DNA from: Paracoccus litorisediminis
GTDB lineage: Bacteria > Pseudomonadota > Alphaproteobacteria > Rhodobacterales > Rhodobacteraceae
Length of the DNA stretch: 64,000 nucleotides
Assembly: GCF_009711205.1 (NCBI RefSeq)
Contig: NZ_WMIG01000016.1
Span: forward strand, 1-64,000
Direction of reading: 5' to 3'
The position numbers were made by a program, and so were the translations under genes. Shown piece after piece: positions 17,861-26,369 of this stretch. Below the pieces are notes generated by a model. That model ran no database searches and was not told the origin of the DNA. It saw only the letters and a list, made by a program, of their open reading frames with translations. The stretch's first letter is position 1; each line of letters begins with the position of its first letter.

Positions 17861-19553
17861 GGCGCTGCCGCGCTTCGCCTGCCCGGACTGGTGGGAGAAG
17901 CTGCAGGCAGGCCAGGTGCCGATGGCGGACATCCCCGTCAACCCGCGGAAAAAAGCCAAGCTGCTGGCCTTCTTCAACCGGCTTCGATTGCCGGATGTGC
18001 CGGGCAACCCGACCATGGCAGAGGCGTGCGGGGAATGGTTCAAGACCATCCTCGTGGTGTTCTTCGCCAGCGAAGACCCCGAGACTCATCGCGAGATCGT
18101 CTGGGAACTGCTTTGCATGGTCCCCAAGAAGAACTCGAAATCCACCTATGTGGCGGCGCTGGCTCTGACCGCGCTCTACATGGAGGAAGCCCCAAACCGG
18201 CAGATGCTGCTGGTTGGGCCGAGCCAGAACATCTCGGAGCGCCTGTTCTCGCAGGCGCAGGGGATGATCGATCTGGACGAGAAGCTGAAGCTGATCTTCA
18301 AGGTACAGGATCATCTGAAGACGATCACCCGGCGCAAGACTGGCACCGCCCTGGATGTGAAGACCTTCGATACCTCGATCGTGACCGGCGAAATCCCGGT
18401 CCTGACGATCATCGACGAGTTGCACGAGCTGGGCAAGAAGGCCAAAGCCGCGAAGGTGATGCAGCAGATCCGCGGCGGCGGCATCACCAAGGTGCGCGGC
18501 AAGGTGCTGATGATCACCACACAGTCGGACGAAATGCCGACGGGCATCTGGGAATCCGAACTGAAGAAGGCGCGGGCCATCCGCGACGGCAAGGCCGGGC
18601 CGTCACCGATCATGCTGCCAATCTTGTACGAATTCCCTGTGAAGTGTCAGTTGGAGGAGACGTTCTGGCGAAGCCGGGCGAACTGGCGGCTGGTGCTGCC
18701 GAACCTCGGCCTCTCGATCGACGCCGAAGCCCTTGAGGACGATTACGAGAATAACGGCAAGGTCTCGAAACAGGCCGAGCAGATCTGGGCAAGCCAGCAT
18801 CTCAACATCGAGATCGGTGTTGGTCTCGGCGGTGATGCCTGGTCCGGTGCGGTGCATTGGGAAGGGGCGGGCAATCCGGGCCTGACGCTCGATCAGTTGC
18901 TCGACGAATGCGAGGTCTGCACGATCGGCGTGGACTGGGGCGGGGCCGATGACCTGGCCGCACTCGCGGTGATCGGCCGGCGGAAGGTCGACAAGGTCTG
19001 GCTCCTCTGGGTCAGGGCCTGGGCGCGAAAGACCGTCTTCAAGCAGCGCCCCAAGATTGCCGATGCGCTTCGCGGCTTCGAGGAGGATGGCGACCTTTCC
19101 GTCGTCGCAAGCCCCGAGCAGCAAGCGGCGGAAGCGGCCGCGATCTGCGCCATGGTGAAACAGAGCGGGAAGCTACCCGAATCCGGTGGCATCGGCCTCG
19201 ATGTCGCGGGTGTGGCCCTGCTGCTCGATGCGCTGGAGGAACAGCAGATGTCATCTCCGCTGGTCCAGTCGGTCCGGCAGGGCTGGGCGCTGCAGCCCGC
19301 CGTGACAACCGTCGCCCTGAAACTGGAATCGCTCCGGCTGCTGCATGCTGATCAGTCGATCATGGCCTGGGCGGTCGGCAACGCCAAACAGGAGCTCAAG
19401 GGGAACAACTACATGGTGACGAAAGAGGTCTCGGGTGCCGGGAAGATCGATCCCCTGATGGCCGCCTTCGATGCCGCCATGCTCATGTTCAACAATCCAC
19501 AGCCCTCGGGTTCGATCGAGGGCTTCTTGGCCAACCCCATCATGGTGATCTGA
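17847..19553 (+). CDS. Terminase large subunit
   Basis: This 568-aa packaging motor shows a Walker A variant MVPKKNSKSTYVA (residues about 91-103), the coupling region LLVGPSQNISERLF, Walker B VLTIIDELHE (D190-E191) and the motif-III-like VLMITTQSD. The C-terminal nuclease domain starts at VDWGGADDLAALAV (about 355) with later acidic residues (GIGLDVAGVALLLDALEEQQ). This is a full-length Terminase_1-type protein. It drives ATP-dependent DNA packaging and cuts concatemers at the portal. Confidence 0.93.
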   Translation: MFDTEALPRFACPDWWEKLQAGQVPMADIPVNPRKKAKLLAFFNRLRLPDVPGNPTMAEACGEWFKTILVVFFASEDPETHREIVWELLCMVPKKNSKSTYVAALALTALYMEEAPNRQMLLVGPSQNISERLFSQAQGMIDLDEKLKLIFKVQDHLKTITRRKTGTALDVKTFDTSIVTGEIPVLTIIDELHELGKKAKAAKVMQQIRGGGITKVRGKVLMITTQSDEMPTGIWESELKKARAIRDGKAGPSPIMLPILYEFPVKCQLEETFWRSRANWRLVLPNLGLSIDAEALEDDYENNGKVSKQAEQIWASQHLNIEIGVGLGGDAWSGAVHWEGAGNPGLTLDQLLDECEVCTIGVDWGGADDLAALAVIGRRKVDKVWLLWVRAWARKTVFKQRPKIADALRGFEEDGDLSVVASPEQQAAEAAAICAMVKQSGKLPESGGIGLDVAGVALLLDALEEQQMSSPLVQSVRQGWALQPAVTTVALKLESLRLLHADQSIMAWAVGNAKQELKGNNYMVTKEVSGAGKIDPLMAAFDAAMLMFNNPQPSGSIEGFLANPIMVI

Positions 19554-19554
19554 C

Positions 19555-20796
19555 ATGGATAGGCCGCAGGGCATCATCGACAGGTTTGGTCGGCCCATGG
19601 CGGCGCTGTCGGATCTGACCAAGGACCAGCGCCTGACCATTCAGGGCGGGGACCTTGGCTATTACGTGGCCAGCAACGCATCCGGCAAGGTCGTCACCTT
19701 GTCCGCCGCGCTGACCATTTCGGCGGTCTGGGCCTGTATCGTGCGTAGCGCCCAGGCGATGGCATCGCTGCCGCTGGACCTGTTTCGCAAAACCTCGACC
19801 GGGCGCCAGTCGCAGGATGGCGCGCTGGCCGACCTGCTCGGCCTCTCGCCCAACCTCGACCAGACGCCGGTTGAGTTCTGGGAGGGCATGTTTTCCTGGA
19901 TGCTGACCAGCGGGAATGCCTATGCCGAGATCGACTGGATCAACGGGCGGCCGTCCTCGCTGATGCCCATCCCCTCGACCCACGTCACCCCGATCCGGAA
20001 CAAGGTGAACAATCTCTTGTCCTACGAGGTGCGCGAGGTCGGTAGTTCGCGTGTCCGCACCGTCGCGCGCCAGGACATGTTCCATCTGAAGGGCTGGGGC
20101 TTCGGTGGGGACGAGGGCATGTCGCCGATCCGCTGGGGGACGCAATCCCTCGGCGCGGCAATGGCGGCGGATGAGGCTTCGGCCAAGATGTTCGGCTCGG
20201 GCATGCAGGCTTCGGGCGTTCTGAAGGCCAATCAGCAGATCAGAGACGGGCAGCGCGCCCAACTGCAGGAGCTGATGCAGCAATATGCCGGATCGAACCG
20301 GGCAGGAAAGATCATGATCCTGGAAGCGGGAATGGACTTCCAGCAGCTGACGCTGAACCCTGACGACGCCCAGATGCTGGAAACGCGCCGCTTCTCGATC
20401 GAGGAGGTTTGCCGGTGGTTTGGCGTGCCGCCGATCGTCATCGGTCACTCGGCAGAGGGCCAGACCATGTGGGGCACAGGGGTCGAGCAGATCTTCCTGT
20501 CCTGGATGCAACTGGGCATCAACCCGCTCCTGAAAAAGGTCGAGCAGCGGATCCGCAAACAGCTGATCCCGCTCCGCGATCAGCGCGACGTCTATGCCGA
20601 GTTCAACCGCGAAGCCATGCTGCAGATGGACAGCAAGGCCAAGGCCGAGTTCCTGCGCGCCATGACCACGAACGGGATCATGACCCGTGATGAGGCCCGC
20701 GACAAATTGAACCTGGAGCGCCGTGGCGGGGTCGCAGACGAGCTGATGGTGCAGACGGCGATGTCGCCGATCGATCTCCTCAACGAAAGGATCTGA
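19555..20796 (+). CDS. Portal protein (HK97 family)
   Basis: This 413-aa protein has typical portal motifs: ALTISAVWACIVRSAQAMAS near residue 55, LPLDLFRKT, LLSPNLDQTPVEFWEGM-like text at about 100, WMLTSGNAYAEI, PIRWGTQSLGAAMAADEASA at about 180, and RRFSIEEVCRWFGVPPIVIG at about 280. It forms the dodecameric DNA channel at one head vertex. The gene starts one base after the terminase stop and is followed immediately by the protease, the standard HK97 order. Confidence 0.93.
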   Translation: MDRPQGIIDRFGRPMAALSDLTKDQRLTIQGGDLGYYVASNASGKVVTLSAALTISAVWACIVRSAQAMASLPLDLFRKTSTGRQSQDGALADLLGLSPNLDQTPVEFWEGMFSWMLTSGNAYAEIDWINGRPSSLMPIPSTHVTPIRNKVNNLLSYEVREVGSSRVRTVARQDMFHLKGWGFGGDEGMSPIRWGTQSLGAAMAADEASAKMFGSGMQASGVLKANQQIRDGQRAQLQELMQQYAGSNRAGKIMILEAGMDFQQLTLNPDDAQMLETRRFSIEEVCRWFGVPPIVIGHSAEGQTMWGTGVEQIFLSWMQLGINPLLKKVEQRIRKQLIPLRDQRDVYAEFNREAMLQMDSKAKAEFLRAMTTNGIMTRDEARDKLNLERRGGVADELMVQTAMSPIDLLNERI

Positions 20797-20797
20797 A

Positions 20798-21667
20798 ATG
20801 GCCAAGAACCATATGCCGGTCGCGCATTTCGGTGTGCGGCCAGATGACGTGCGCGCCGAATGCGCCCCGCCGAAGGCCTTCGACAAGTGGCAGCCAGAAC
20901 TGCGCGCAAAGGCCGAGGCCTCAGGCGACGCCGGGCCATTTGTTATCGATGTGATGGATGTCATCGGCGAGAGCTGGGATGGGTATGGGATCACGGCGCG
21001 CCGCGTCGGAGCACTGCTGCGGAACGCAGGCGACCGGGCGATCGTGGTCAACATCAACAGCCCCGGTGGCGACGTGTTCGAGGGTTTGGCGATCTACAAC
21101 CTGCTGCGAGGCCACGCGGGTGAGGTGACGGTGCGGGTGGTCGGCCTTGCAGCCTCGGCCGCCTCGGTGATCGCAATGGCGGGCGACCGTGTCGAAATCG
21201 CGCGCGCCGGTTTCCTGATGATCCACAACACCTGGGTCTTCGCTATCGGTGATCGTCACGACCTGACCACGGTCGCGGGGCAGCTCGGGGCGTTCGATGA
21301 GGTCATGGCGGAGCTCTATGCGCTGCGCACCAAGATGGACGTGGACGAGATCGGCAAGTTGATGGACCGCGAGACCTGGATCTCGGGCCGGGCCGCCATC
21401 GACCAGGGCTTTGCCGACGAACTGCTTTCCGCCGATGCGATCGAGGCGTCCGAAAGCGCCAAGGCCAAGGCCGGTGAGGTCAAGGCTGTCTCCGAATTTG
21501 CATTCATGGCCCGCAAGGCGGGCTATTCGCGCTCGCAGGCCAATGCCCTGCGCAACCGACTGACCAGCAAGCCGGGCGCTGCTGATGACGACATGCCGCG
21601 CGCTGTCGAGACCATGGCCAACCTGACCGGGTGGGCCAAATCCCTTACGGCCAACAAGGAGAACTGA
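20798..21667 (+). CDS. ClpP-type prohead protease
   Basis: This 289-aa protein has a ClpP/S49-like peptidase domain (residues about 40-210). Motifs are VVNINSPGGDVFEGLAIYN, the nucleophile region VGLAASAASVIAMAGDRVEI and the histidine in FLMIHNTW. The C-terminal 80 residues are variable. Phage versions cut scaffold/capsid precursors during head maturation. There is no separate scaffold gene, so the N-terminal helix of the capsid protein probably serves that role, as in HK97. Confidence 0.9.
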   Translation: MAKNHMPVAHFGVRPDDVRAECAPPKAFDKWQPELRAKAEASGDAGPFVIDVMDVIGESWDGYGITARRVGALLRNAGDRAIVVNINSPGGDVFEGLAIYNLLRGHAGEVTVRVVGLAASAASVIAMAGDRVEIARAGFLMIHNTWVFAIGDRHDLTTVAGQLGAFDEVMAELYALRTKMDVDEIGKLMDRETWISGRAAIDQGFADELLSADAIEASESAKAKAGEVKAVSEFAFMARKAGYSRSQANALRNRLTSKPGAADDDMPRAVETMANLTGWAKSLTANKEN

Positions 21668-21668
21668 C

Positions 21669-22886
21669 ATGGCCTTCGACATGGAACAGGCGTTCGGCGA
21701 GTTCAAAGCCGAATTCGACAAGGTCACCGACAAGATCAACAAGAGCGCCCAGTCCGCCCTGGACGAGGCGAAGCGGCTTGGCGGCCTGACCGATGATACC
21801 AAGGCGAGCGTGGACAAGGCGCTGGCCGAACAGGGTGAACTGAGGGGCCGTCTGGACGAAATCCAGGCCTCGGCTCGCGAGCTGGAGCAGCGGTTTGCCA
21901 GCGGCGCTCGGGGAGGCGCGGGCGCAGCGAAATCGCTCGGTCAGATGGTCATGGACGAGGCCACGGACAAGATCCGGGCATTGGCGAAGAGTGGCGTGCA
22001 AGGCGACCAGTCCCTGGGCGTTTTCAACGCGATCACCTCGCTGCCAGGTTCCGGCGGTCCGCTTCTGCCCGAACGCCGGGAAAGCGAGATCATTGCGCCG
22101 CCGGACAAGAAGCTGGTGGTGAAAGATCTGATCACCGTCGGACAGACCGACCAGCCGCTGATCAAGTTCTTCCGTGAGGTTTCCCGCACCGGTGCCGCTG
22201 GGATCGTGCCGGATAACGGCACCACCGTGAAGCCGCTGATCGACAAGACCTGGGGGTCGGAATCGGAGGAGGTTCGCACCATTGCCGGTCGAATGGAGAT
22301 CCACAAGCATATGCTGGACGACATTCCGGCACTGCGGACCGACATCGATACGACGCTGACCTACGAGGTCAATAAGGTCGAGAACGCCCAGATCCTCGCG
22401 GGCGACGGTACCGGCGAGAACATGTCGGGCCTGATCACCAATGCCACGGCCTACGGCCAGACCGCCCGGGAGCCGGGTGCCGGTGCGACCATTCTGGACC
22501 GCCTGCGCCTGGCTATTCTTCAGGTTGCCGCCGCCGGTTATGTCGTCGACGCCAACGTCCTGAATATCTGGGACTGGGCCGCGGCCGAGATTCTGAAGGA
22601 TACCACGGGCCGTTATATCTTTGGCAATCCTTTCAACGACACGGCGACCCCGCGTCTCTGGGGACGTCGCATCGTCGATACCGAAGATATGCCCGAGGGC
22701 GACTTCCTGACCGGCGCGTTCAAAATGGCCGCGACCTATTACGAACGCCAGGGGATCGAGATCCTGCTGTCGTCGGAGAACCGCGATAACTTCGACAAGA
22801 ACATGCTGACTGTTCGCGGTGAAAAGCGCGGCGTGGTCGCGGTCAAGCGCCCGCTGGCGCTCTGCTACTACACCCCGACCCCCTGA
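21669..22886 (+). CDS. Major capsid protein (HK97 fold)
   Basis: This 405-aa protein has an N-terminal coiled-coil, charged delta domain (residues 1-90, e.g. FGEFKAEFDKVTDKINKSAQ), expected to act as scaffold and be removed by the protease. The mature fold follows with GPLLPERRESEI, VAAAGYVVDANVLNIWDWA and a C-terminal RDNFDKNMLTVRGEKR / GVVAVKRPLALCYY, hallmarks of HK97-type capsids. This is the most abundant virion protein if the prophage is induced. Confidence 0.92.
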   Translation: MAFDMEQAFGEFKAEFDKVTDKINKSAQSALDEAKRLGGLTDDTKASVDKALAEQGELRGRLDEIQASARELEQRFASGARGGAGAAKSLGQMVMDEATDKIRALAKSGVQGDQSLGVFNAITSLPGSGGPLLPERRESEIIAPPDKKLVVKDLITVGQTDQPLIKFFREVSRTGAAGIVPDNGTTVKPLIDKTWGSESEEVRTIAGRMEIHKHMLDDIPALRTDIDTTLTYEVNKVENAQILAGDGTGENMSGLITNATAYGQTAREPGAGATILDRLRLAILQVAAAGYVVDANVLNIWDWAAAEILKDTTGRYIFGNPFNDTATPRLWGRRIVDTEDMPEGDFLTGAFKMAATYYERQGIEILLSSENRDNFDKNMLTVRGEKRGVVAVKRPLALCYYTPTP

Positions 22887-22948
22887 TGACCCTGCCGGGC
22901 GCGGCAGAGGTCGCGCCCGCTCCATCCCCGTACAGAAGGAATTCTGAC

Positions 22949-23572
22949 ATGCCGAAATTGAAAGCCCTCCGCGGCTCGATCGGGATCTATGGCCGGGTCA
23001 AGGCCAATGGCATCGTTGAGGTTGAGGAGAAGGACGCCGACAAACTGCTGAAAAGCAAGCGCTTCGTCCGGGCCACCGATGCGGATATCGCTGCAGCCGA
23101 AAAGGCTCAGCAGGACTTTCTGGCGGTGAACATGACCGGCGTCACGCCTGGGTTCGCGCCCGTGGCTGTACCCAAGGCCGCCGACCGCCTGCAGGCCATG
23201 ATCGAAGGCGGTGCCATTTCCAAGGAAAAGGCGCAGGAACTGCTCGCGCTCCAGATCGATCTTTCCGACGACGAGGTGAAGGCTGGTCTTCAAAGCTGGA
23301 TTGATGAGCGCCGCGCAGAAGTCATGGTTCTGCAGGCCGATTTGACCACCCGCGACGCGGAACTTAACGATCGGGAGAAGGCCCATGCCGAAGCGGTTGC
23401 TGCCCATGAAGCCGAAGTCCAGCGCGTGGCAGACCTGGTGGCAGATCTCGACAAGCGCGAGCAGGCGATCGCTCAGGCATCTCGCGCCGCACAGCCGCCC
23501 GCCGCCGATGCGAAGAGCGCGCCCGAGGCGGACCAGGCCAAGGAAGACCATAAGGGCAAGGCGGCAAAATGA
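22949..23572 (+). CDS. Head-region protein with coiled coil, unknown role
   Basis: This 207-aa protein starts MPKLKALRGSIGIYGRVKAN (AAGGA site upstream). Residues 1-45 look like a small beta domain (VKANGIVEVEEKDADKLLKS). The second half is a long charged coiled coil (LTTRDAELNDREKAHAEAVA ...) with an alanine/proline-rich tail. It lies between capsid and connector genes, so a head-decoration or head-completion role is likely. No family is claimed. Confidence 0.65.
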   Translation: MPKLKALRGSIGIYGRVKANGIVEVEEKDADKLLKSKRFVRATDADIAAAEKAQQDFLAVNMTGVTPGFAPVAVPKAADRLQAMIEGGAISKEKAQELLALQIDLSDDEVKAGLQSWIDERRAEVMVLQADLTTRDAELNDREKAHAEAVAAHEAEVQRVADLVADLDKREQAIAQASRAAQPPAADAKSAPEADQAKEDHKGKAAK

Positions 23573-23946
23573 TCGTCGATCTGCTCGAGCTTAAAGGCCA
23601 CCTGCGCGTCGATCCCGGGAACCATGACGAGGACGACGATATCGAGTCCTATGGTCTTGCGGCCGAGGTCCAGGTGCAGCATTGGCTCGGGCGGCCAATT
23701 TATGCCACTGCCGTGGAAATGCCCGCCAGCGGGTCGTCTCTCTTTGACCCGTATCAGATGGTGGCCGACCAGGCGGTGAAGGTGGCAATCAAGCAGCTGG
23801 TCGGGCGCTTCTATGGCCCGGATCGCGAAGCCGCCGGCAGCACGGCCGAGGATGCGGTCCTACCCGCCTCGGTGCGCTCGCTCCTCGCAGGGCATCGTGT
23901 CTTCCACAAGGTAATTGAAACGCCGTCGCCGTCGGTGGCGGAATGA
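23569..23946 (+). CDS. Head-tail connector (gp6-like)
   Basis: This 125-aa protein starts MIVDLLELKGHLRVDPGNHD followed by EDDDIESYGLAAEVQVQHWL, the pattern of HK97 gp6-like connector proteins, which form a ring under the portal. The start overlaps the preceding stop (ATGA), and the end overlaps the next gene by 4 bases. Confidence 0.82.
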   Translation: MIVDLLELKGHLRVDPGNHDEDDDIESYGLAAEVQVQHWLGRPIYATAVEMPASGSSLFDPYQMVADQAVKVAIKQLVGRFYGPDREAAGSTAEDAVLPASVRSLLAGHRVFHKVIETPSPSVAE

Positions 23947-24272
23947 CGACGATTGGAGAGTTGAACAGGCGTGCCACCTTCCTGCGTCCCATCAAGGACC
24001 GCGATGCCGACGGCAAGGTCATCCAGTCCTACATCCCGGTATTCGAGGCGTGGGCGAATGTGCGCTGGCTACGCGGCGGCGAGAGCGTGATGCAGTCACG
24101 TCTGGCCAGCCGCAGCCCCGCGATCGTCACCATTCGCGCACATGTGGCGGCGCGGGAGGTCACCAGCGAATGGCGCGTCCAGATCGAGGGGCGCGCGTTC
24201 GAGATTAAGGAAGATCCGCGCGAGAGCGATGACCGGGCATTTCTCGAACTGCTGGTGGAGCGTATCGCATGA
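23943..24272 (+). CDS. Head closure / head-tail adaptor protein
   Basis: This 109-aa beta-rich protein (LNRRATFLRPIKDRDADGKV, FEAWANVRWLRGGE, WRVQIEGRAFEIKEDPR) matches the phage head-tail joining family (SPP1 gp16-like). It would seal the connector after packaging. It is embedded in the overlapping gene chain between connector and tail-completion genes. Confidence 0.8.
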   Translation: MTTIGELNRRATFLRPIKDRDADGKVIQSYIPVFEAWANVRWLRGGESVMQSRLASRSPAIVTIRAHVAAREVTSEWRVQIEGRAFEIKEDPRESDDRAFLELLVERIA

Positions 24273-24667
24273 GGGCTGGCCGTACGCTCCGCCGCATCGT
24301 GATGGATCGGATCATCGCTCATGTGCCGGATCTCGGCGGTCGCGTCTTCGATATGGCGACAAAGGGTGTCGACCATCCTTATGCCACGCTCGGGCCGTCC
24401 TATTGGGTCGATGACAGCACCGAATGCATCGATGCGCGCGAAACCACCCTGCAGGTCGATCTCTGGCACGACTCCAGCAGCAAGGGCGAGCTGGAAGACC
24501 TGGTGGATGATGTGACTGCGGCATTGAAGGGGTGGGCTGATACCGTTTCGCTGACCATGCACCCGGTTGAGATTTCGCTGGTACAGATCATGGACGATCC
24601 GGACGGCGTGTCGGTCCATGGCGTCATCCAGATCGAGGCGATGGTGGAAGCCGATGGCAACCCTTAG
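24269..24667 (+). CDS. Tail completion/terminator protein (DUF3168)
   Basis: This 132-aa protein shows DUF3168 features: YATLGPSYWVDDSTECIDAR, TTLQVDLWHDSSSKGELEDL, then a C-terminal VSVHGVIQIEAMVEAD. Family members cap the tail tube at the head-proximal end. Overlaps of 4 and 14 bases link it to its neighbours. Here it precedes the gp10-like gene rather than following it as in HK97. Confidence 0.8.
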   Translation: MRAGRTLRRIVMDRIIAHVPDLGGRVFDMATKGVDHPYATLGPSYWVDDSTECIDARETTLQVDLWHDSSSKGELEDLVDDVTAALKGWADTVSLTMHPVEISLVQIMDDPDGVSVHGVIQIEAMVEADGNP

Positions 24668-25094
24668 TCCGCGCATCGTCGCGAAGCTTAAGCAGATCCC
24701 AGCGGTTGCCGTCGAGGCTGCGCGGCTTGCGATGGAAGAGGGCGCCGATCAGATTGTTGCCGACATGCGTGTCAATGCGCCGAAAGGGAAGACGCGCAAG
24801 CTAGTCAATAGCATCGGCTGGACATGGGGCGACCTGCCTCCCGGCACGTTCATGATTGATGAGATCAGGAGCGGGCGGAACCAAGGCGATCAATACGCGA
24901 CGCTGCGGATCAAATTTTATGCTGGCGCGGGTGAGGGGTTCTATGCGCGTTTCCATGAGTTCGGGACCAAGGACGGCAAGACCCCGGCGCGACCGTTCTT
25001 TTACCCGGTCTGGAAGCAACACCGGGCCAAATACCGCGCATTGATCCGAAAGAGAGTGCGGGACGCGATCAAGGCGGCCTGGGCGAATGGCTAA
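24654..25094 (+). CDS. HK97 gp10-family tail-joining protein
   Basis: This 146-aa protein has APKGKTRKLVNSIGW (residues about 42-56) and the signature FYARFHEFGTKDGKTPARPF at about 100, followed by a basic C-terminal helix. This is the HK97-gp10 / minor tail joining family. The ATG at 24654 lies inside the end of the preceding gene. Confidence 0.85.
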   Translation: MATLSPRIVAKLKQIPAVAVEAARLAMEEGADQIVADMRVNAPKGKTRKLVNSIGWTWGDLPPGTFMIDEIRSGRNQGDQYATLRIKFYAGAGEGFYARFHEFGTKDGKTPARPFFYPVWKQHRAKYRALIRKRVRDAIKAAWANG

Positions 25095-25284
25095 GGCGAT
25101 CTTCACCGGCGATTTCCACTACACCAGCATGACGCGCAACGCCGGCTGGTCGGCATATCCGTCGCCGGAAGTGCAGTATTTTCCGCGCGAATTCATCGAC
25201 GCCGCCGTGAAAGCGGGCCGTGCGCAAGAGGTTTTGCCCTCCGTCCGCAAGGACCGGGCGGAAATGGCCAGCAAGGGCCGATAA
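25087..25284 (+). CDS. Small tail-region protein, unknown
   Basis: This 65-aa product starts MAKAIFTGDFHYTSMTRNAG and ends in a basic tail. It overlaps the gp10-like stop by 8 bases, and a strong terminator follows it. No family recognised; position suggests a virion-assembly accessory protein. Confidence 0.6.
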   Translation: MAKAIFTGDFHYTSMTRNAGWSAYPSPEVQYFPREFIDAAVKAGRAQEVLPSVRKDRAEMASKGR

Positions 25285-25320
25285 ATCGGGCGACTGAGTT
25301 TCAGGCCCTTCAACCTATCA

Positions 25321-25346
25321 GCCGCCACTTTTGGGGCGGCTTTTTT
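25321..25346 (+). terminator. Intrinsic terminator between head and tail genes
   Basis: GCCGCC and GGCGGC form a stem around ACTTTTGG, followed at once by TTTTTT. This is a classical rho-independent terminator, ending 14 bases before the tail-tube start codon. It may reduce read-through so that head and tail genes are expressed at different levels, or be suppressed by a phage antiterminator. Confidence 0.85.
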
Positions 25347-25360
25347 ATGGAGAGAACCCA

Positions 25361-25807
25361 ATGCCTGCTCCGATTACCGAGAAATTCGAGCAGATGACGC
25401 TCGAGATCACCGATGACGGCACTGCGTGGCGCAAGATCTGCGGCCTTGTCGGCGTCACCATCACCCGCACCGCGGCGTTTGACACGTCCGAGGTTCCGGC
25501 CGATTGCGATGACGAATCCCTTCCGCTGAAGGTCGAGCGCGCCATCCGCACGATCGAGGTTTCGGTCTCGGCCGAGGGCGTCTGGGCACAGCAGTCGCAT
25601 GAGGACATCCAGGACTGGTTCTATTCCGGCCAAACCATGGATATCCGCGTCGGCCATCAGAACGCGGCGACCGGTGACACCCAATACGAAATGGGGCCAG
25701 CGCTGCTGACCACGCTGACGAACCAGCGCACCAAAGGCCAGAAGGTTTCGGCCTCGCTGGAAATCCAGTTCGACGGCACGCCGACCCGTGCGGCTAAGGC
25801 CGCCTGA
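25361..25807 (+). CDS. Major tail (tube) protein
   Basis: This 148-aa protein starts MPAPITEKFEQMTLEITDDG; mid-region VERAIRTIEVSVSAEGVWAQ and QDWFYSGQTMDIRVGHQN match phage tail tube proteins of the GTA/HK97 kind. It would polymerise into the long tail. The next gene starts at the same base where this one ends (TGATG). Confidence 0.85.
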   Translation: MPAPITEKFEQMTLEITDDGTAWRKICGLVGVTITRTAAFDTSEVPADCDDESLPLKVERAIRTIEVSVSAEGVWAQQSHEDIQDWFYSGQTMDIRVGHQNAATGDTQYEMGPALLTTLTNQRTKGQKVSASLEIQFDGTPTRAAKAA

Positions 25808-26196
25808 TGCAACCTGTCACAATCCGCTGGCCGGGCGGGGAACATGATTTCAGGCTCGGGATTGCCGAGCTTGAGGTCATCCAGCAGAAAACCGACTGTG
25901 GCCCGGAATACCTGCTGATGAAGATCAGCGCCGGGCGCTGGTCGCATGTCGATCTGATCGAGGTCATCCGCAACGGCCTGATTGGCGGCGGGATGGCGGC
26001 GGCGGAAGCGCTCAGCACAGTCCGCAATGCCTTCGAGCTGCATCCTATGATCCGGTTCAAGGTACCCGCCACCGCGATCTTGTCAGCCTGCCTCTACGGC
26101 CCTCCGGATGATCCGGTGGGGGAGGATATGCCGGTGGAGCCGACACCGGGGTCAGAAACAACGGCAAGTGGAAATTCAGCACCTATTACGGGTTAG
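25807..26196 (+). CDS. Tail assembly chaperone, first part (GTA gp-type)
   Basis: This 129-aa protein (IRWPGGEHDFRLGIAELEVI, QQKTDCGPEYLLMKISAG, VIRNGLIGGGMAAAEALSTV) belongs to the gene-transfer-agent/phage tail assembly chaperone family (Phage_TAC_11 type). It lies between tail tube and tape measure, where siphophages make two chaperones from one start by frameshift. Its last 20 codons are low-complexity (PVEPTPGSETTASGNSAP), while the -1 frame over the same bases becomes protein-like. Confidence 0.82.
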   Translation: MQPVTIRWPGGEHDFRLGIAELEVIQQKTDCGPEYLLMKISAGRWSHVDLIEVIRNGLIGGGMAAAEALSTVRNAFELHPMIRFKVPATAILSACLYGPPDDPVGEDMPVEPTPGSETTASGNSAPITG

Positions 26197-26369
26197 GCGC
26201 GGCCATGGGGTTCTCCCCGGCGCAGGTCGGGCAAATGACCCCATGGGAGTTCATGGCCTGCCTTGAAGGGTTTGGCCGGGCCAACGGCTGGAAGCCGGGC
26301 GGCGGTGGCGGTGCGGCAGACGCCATCACCGATGAACAATTGGCGGCTTTGGGTATCGAGGGATTCTAA
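26112..26369 (+). CDS. Tail assembly chaperone, -1 frame extension
   Basis: In the -1 frame relative to the preceding gene, the sequence is open from 26112 to TAA at 26367. It reads NNGKWKFSTYYGLGAAMGFS, then PAQVGQMTPWEFMACLEGF and a glycine-rich tail. This is the pattern of the second tail-chaperone product (the T part of lambda G-T). There is no ATG or GTG start in the frame before 26205, yet the protein-like text begins upstream of it, so expression by -1 frameshift within 26112-26196 is likely. The slip site is not certain: GTGGGGGAG near 26116 and TCAGAAACA near 26152 are candidates. If translated alone from ATG 26205, it would be 54 aa. Its stop overlaps the tape-measure ATG (TAATG). 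Confidence 0.7.
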   Translation, partial: SGGGGYAGGADTGVRNNGKWKFSTYYGLGAAMGFSPAQVGQMTPWEFMACLEGFGRANGWKPGGGGGAADAITDEQLAALGIEGF

